This document shows positions 60,996-64,000 of a DNA stretch of 64,000 nt, piece by piece. The notes beneath the pieces are model-generated. The model had not been told where the DNA came from. It did not search any database and was given only the letters and a program-made list of their open reading frames with translations. Within the stretch, counting starts at the first letter, position 1, and each line of letters begins with the position of its first letter. Source of the DNA: JACTOJ01 sp032335695 (GTDB taxonomy: Bacteria > Bacillota > Clostridia > Clostridiales > Clostridiaceae); contig NZ_JACTOJ010000023.1 in assembly GCF_032335695.1 (NCBI RefSeq), forward strand, positions 1 to 64,000, in the 5' to 3' direction. Made by a program: the position numbers and the translations under genes.

Positions 60996-61327
60996 TATTT
61001 CTCATTTAAATGTTTCACATAGATTTAGATATATAAATTTATCTGTTTAATCTTTAAAAGTAGTATATGAGTGAACTATCACCACTTATAGAAGTTGATG
61101 GCGGCCTGGTCAATTACTACTACTGTAGCAAGTTTACCCACGCTATCTAGGTCGCTCCTGCCTCTCTAACACTATATTTTTTATTACATCCTTACTATCT
61201 ATCTTTTTTTGATTTTTACCAAATCCTTACTTAAATAAATTGTTCAATTTAGCAATATCCACAAAAAAAGAGCCCATCAGCTATAAACTGACAGGTTCTA
61301 TATATGCAAAAAACGCTAGGGGTATTT
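60996..61327. other. Intergenic with IS605-type end fragment
   Basis: No ORF with a ribosome binding site. Contains the first copy of a 27-bp repeat (61044-61070), then an IS605-like end at 61071-61105 (GTGAACTATCACCACTT, AGAAGTTGATGGC) similar to that at 11652-11683, then a hairpin with T-rich flanks near 61269-61299. Confidence 0.45.
61044..61070 (+). repeat. 27-bp direct repeat, copy 1
   Basis: Begins TGTTTAATC and ends AGTATATGA, identical to 62516-62542. The two flank the Rpn region. Followed directly by the IS605-type end. Confidence 0.85.
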
Positions 61328-62184
61328 TTAAAAATACTTTTCCAAATCTTCAATTTTTTCTAAATCAAATATATCTGTTGCTATAGTTTCTAGAGTATCT
61401 TCTGATAAACTCCTAATTTTATTTTTATATTCATCTGGGAGTTTTTTAAATTTCTTCATTAATAGTTTTATAAGCATTTCTGCCTTTCCCTTAGTTTCGC
61501 CTTCTTTTAACGCTTCATCCCTTATCATTTTTCCTATTTCTGTCAATCTCATTACCTCCTTTAATTTATTCTTGCTTAAAGTATCGCCAAACTTCTCAAA
61601 TAAAGCGTACAGTAAACTTAGTGAGAGCATCTTAGTTTCTTTGTCTTTAATACTTTCTGCTAGTTCAATTCCTTTAACAGCTCTTTCTGTACTACTGTCA
61701 CTACCGCTCATAAGAGGAAGAAATGTTAAATTTAAAATATCTTCTTCTAGCAGCATCTCATTATTTTCTATCTTACCTTTTAAATATTTATATTTATCAT
61801 CACTGTTTAATTTTTTCATATAAAAAGATTCTATTTTGTACTTGATTGTTCCTGCATCAACAGACTCTTCTACATTTACTATATCTGCCAAGTAGATGAC
61901 CATAGTTCTAATCTTTCTTTTTTCCTTGTAAAACAAGGAAGCGTCATAATACAGGAATCTTTTTTATCAGTGGTCTGAAACTCGAAATGAAGATAATTAC
62001 CATCGTCTGTATAGAACAGATAGTCCGTATAATTAGTCTTAATATCTATGTTCTTTATTTCTGTTTCAGCCGGTGCAATTATTTTAGTGTCTATTCCAAA
62101 ATAATTGACTGCACTTTGTTTGAATGCATCCATAGCCTTTTTTAATACTGCATCCTCAATTTTATTATAATCCATATACCTCAC
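61328..62184 (-). pseudogene. Rpn-family recombination-promoting nuclease, frameshifted
   Basis: From 62184 it reads KIEDAVLKKAMDAFKQ and LHFEFQTTDKKD, the catalytic E-x-Q part of PD-(D/E)XK Rpn proteins (PDDEXK_2). After DKKD the frame shifts (near 61955); the next frame continues as LYYDASLFYKEKRKIRTM, then VIYLADI and a helical C-terminal part. A few codons, the DDLYRF-like segment, appear deleted. Both parts are intact apart from this, so the mutation is recent. The ribosome binding site GAAGTGAGG precedes the ATG. Confidence 0.85.
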
Positions 62185-62257
62185 TTCTTTCTATGGGAAA
62201 TTGTTTAATATTATTATTTCCAGAAATTGCCTAGCTTATGCAAACATTAGTTCTCAT

Positions 62258-62464
62258 TCAAGGGCAATTTAAATATAACCAAAAGGAATAGCATTTAAAT
62301 TCTGTATATATATTTACAGGAAGCTGATTATGACGTTGCACTTTTACAGTTATAGGCTTATTTCCTTGGTATTCTACCGCATCACCCTTGTCTATATAAA
62401 TGAAGGGCTGATACACATTATCATTTCTTTTATATTTTCTTTTTTCCATTACTATCAACGCCAT
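62258..62464 (-). CDS. 68-residue hypothetical protein next to the Rpn remnant
   Basis: Begins MALIVMEKRKYKRNDNVYQ and ends with a hydrophobic tail, with GAAGGTA upstream. Beta-rich middle (PFIYIDKGDAVEYQGNKPI). No family recognised; it could be a fragment, since it lies between the two 27-bp repeats. Confidence 0.35.
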   Translation of the reverse strand: MALIVMEKRKYKRNDNVYQPFIYIDKGDAVEYQGNKPITVKVQRHNQLPVNIYTEFKCYSFWLYLNCP

Positions 62465-62515
62465 TACCTTCTTTAATTTGGTGCCATGTATTAAAAGAAT
62501 TTTGATTAAAGGATT

Positions 62516-62542
62516 TGTTTAATCTTTAAAAGTAGTATATGA
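62516..62542 (+). repeat. 27-bp direct repeat, copy 2
   Basis: Same sequence as 61044-61070. Flanked by GATTAAAGGA on both sides (62503-62512 and 62541-62550), like a target-site duplication. Confidence 0.85.
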
Positions 62543-62621
62543 TTAAAGGACTAAAACTTTATTCCTTATGTATTAATATAACTTTAGAAATGGAACCCTG
62601 TATTAAGGGAGGTATAAGATA

Positions 62622-63749
62622 ATGAATTTTAACGAATTAGGAATCAGCGAAGATATAGTAAAAGTATTAAAAAATAATGGTATCACCGAACCTACCCCGG
62701 TCCAAGCCGAAAGCATCAGTCTTATAAAAAATGGTAGAGATGTTATAGTGGAATCTCAAACTGGCACAGGAAAAACTCTGGCCTTTTTGCTTCCCATTTT
62801 TGAAAACATTTCGCCTAAGGTAGATGCAGTTCAGGGACTGATTTTAACTCCTACAAGGGAGCTTGCCCTTCAGATAACCGAAGAAGCTCTAAAGCTTAAG
62901 CAGGCTAAGGATATTAATATATTGGCAGCTTATGGAGGAAAAGATGTGGGTTCTCAGATTAAGAAGCTAAAAACAGGAATCCATCTTATTATTGCTACCC
63001 CTGGCAGGCTTCTGGATCACCTTGAAAGAAAATCTATAGATTTAAGTAAATTAAAAACCTTTGTGCTGGATGAAGCAGACCAAATGCTTTTGATGGGCTT
63101 TAAAAAAGAGGTTGAGGCAATTATAAAAGAAACCTCTAAGAAACGCCAAACCCTTTGTTTCTCTGCAACCATAAATTCAGAGGTTAAAAGATTGGCCTAT
63201 AGATACACAAAAGAGCCTGTAACAGTAGCCATTTCAAAAGAAGAAATAACTCTTGAAGCCATTAAGCAACAAGTGGTAGAAACTACGGACAGAAGAAAAC
63301 AGGATGCTTTGTGCACTGTACTCAATGAAGACAATCCATATATGGCTATAATATTTTGCAGAACCAAAAGAAGAGCAGACGAACTTGAAATAGCACTATA
63401 TAGAAGAGGCTACAACTGCGAAAAGCTACACAGCGATATAATTCAGTCAAAACGTGAAAGAATAATGAAAGCCTTCAGAAATGGTGATTTTCAATACTTA
63501 ATAGCAACGGATATAGCTTCAAGAGGTCTTGATATAAGCGGGGTTAGCCATATATACAACTATGACATTCCTGAAAGCGTAGAAAGCTATATACATAGAA
63601 TCGGCAGAACTGGAAGAGCCGGTGAGGAAGGTTACACCTGCCTATTTATTGACCCAAAAGACAATGTAAGGCTTGAAGAAATTGAAAAAGCAATTAAATT
63701 TAAAATACCTAGAAGGGATTTAGGTGAAGATAAGCATGGCAACAAATAA
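62622..63749 (+). CDS. DEAD-box RNA helicase
   Basis: 375 residues. Q motif EPTPVQAESI, motif I SQTGTGKT, Ia PTRELA, II LDEADQM, III FSATI, V ATDIASRGLDI and VI HRIGRTGRAG are all present. It ends shortly after the helicase core and lacks the C-terminal DbpA-type RNA-binding domain. ATP-dependent RNA remodelling in ribosome assembly or cold response is likely. Ribosome binding site AGGGAGG. It overlaps the next gene by 14 bp. Confidence 0.93.
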   Translation: MNFNELGISEDIVKVLKNNGITEPTPVQAESISLIKNGRDVIVESQTGTGKTLAFLLPIFENISPKVDAVQGLILTPTRELALQITEEALKLKQAKDINILAAYGGKDVGSQIKKLKTGIHLIIATPGRLLDHLERKSIDLSKLKTFVLDEADQMLLMGFKKEVEAIIKETSKKRQTLCFSATINSEVKRLAYRYTKEPVTVAISKEEITLEAIKQQVVETTDRRKQDALCTVLNEDNPYMAIIFCRTKRRADELEIALYRRGYNCEKLHSDIIQSKRERIMKAFRNGDFQYLIATDIASRGLDISGVSHIYNYDIPESVESYIHRIGRTGRAGEEGYTCLFIDPKDNVRLEEIEKAIKFKIPRRDLGEDKHGNK

Positions 63750-64000
63750 AAGTATTACAGGAAATTTTAACTACAATAATATAGAGAAAATAGATAAAAA
63801 CTTTATGTATAAAAATCTTGAGAGAAGTAACTGTTATAACTGCGATTTTTCAGGCTCCATTTTTGATTTTGCAAGCTTTAGAGGAGCACATTTTAAATCT
63901 ACTACCTTCTTCAAGTGCAGCTTTAAATATGCAGAATTTATTGGAACAAATTTAAAAGATAGTGACTTTAAAGGTGCCATTTTTGAAAATGCTGTTTTCG
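63736..64000 (+). CDS. Pentapeptide-repeat protein (partial)
   Basis: Starts at an ATG overlapping the helicase end, and runs off the window. After a short N-terminus it reads CDFSGSIFDFASFRGAHF and then EFIGTNLKDSDFKGAIF, which are pentapeptide repeats (A-[D/N]-L-x-x type). Such proteins form a right-handed beta helix; some protect gyrase from quinolones, but the role here is not known. Probably co-transcribed with the helicase. Confidence 0.85.
   Translation, partial: MATNKSITGNFNYNNIEKIDKNFMYKNLERSNCYNCDFSGSIFDFASFRGAHFKSTTFFKCSFKYAEFIGTNLKDSDFKGAIFENAVF

Overview
The window is AT-rich DNA from a Clostridium-like low-GC Gram-positive anaerobe. This rests on strong AGGAGG-type ribosome binding sites, frequent TTG and GTG starts, T-run intrinsic terminators, a small clostridial ferredoxin, several clostridial-type families (VCBS-like protein, Rpn nuclease, ABC-F protein) and riboswitch or attenuator control. 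No rRNA, tRNA, CRISPR array or prophage was seen. The species is not determined.

Layout. 1-11310 (minus): an operon encoding a subtilase, two membrane-anchored proteins that share a short repeat, and a giant Rhs/YD-repeat protein whose C-terminal end lies off the left edge. 11640-15440: an IS605-type end without transposase, a truncated thioredoxin-like ORF, a NERD protein, a MazG/HisE-like protein, a decayed IS200 transposase and an RtcB-PrfH ribosome repair pair. 15640-27970: regulators, esterase, a class-III aminotransferase with an SCP2-like partner, short-chain dehydrogenase, efflux pumps with their regulators, SodC-like protein and a methyltransferase. 28500-33400 (minus): a RiPP cluster with two tandem 38-residue precursor peptides, two radical SAM enzymes, a partner protein and an MFS exporter. 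34050-35844: thiazole salvage genes thiW-thiM behind a TPP riboswitch, a second TPP-like aptamer with a different 3' half, and a terminator that buries the ribosome binding site. 36000-47600: VOC protein, deacetylase, two decayed genes (gldA, flavodoxin), nitroreductase/HxlR, XRE-TPR regulator, PadR/MFS, SDR/Crp and an ABC-F antibiotic resistance gene with a leader-peptide attenuator. 47700-51711: an AdhR-type aldehyde-response operon. 51800-64000: small membrane proteins, SatD/DUF3307 pair, ferredoxin, DUF438-hemerythrin, KDG kinase, peptidase E-like protein, MATE, TetR/MFS, a frameshifted Rpn nuclease, a DEAD-box helicase and the start of a pentapeptide-repeat protein.

Themes. (1) Competition and defence: Rhs protein, RiPP, ABC-F protein, ribosome repair and six MFS/MATE pumps, most with a local regulator. 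(2) RNA-based control: tandem thiamin-type switches and translational attenuation. (3) Small-scale decay: IS200 and IS605 remnants, a 27-bp repeat flanking the Rpn region, and nonsense or deletion mutants of gldA, flavodoxin, rpn and tnpA. The most promising undescribed items are the two-precursor radical SAM peptide cluster and the variant aptamer upstream of thiW.
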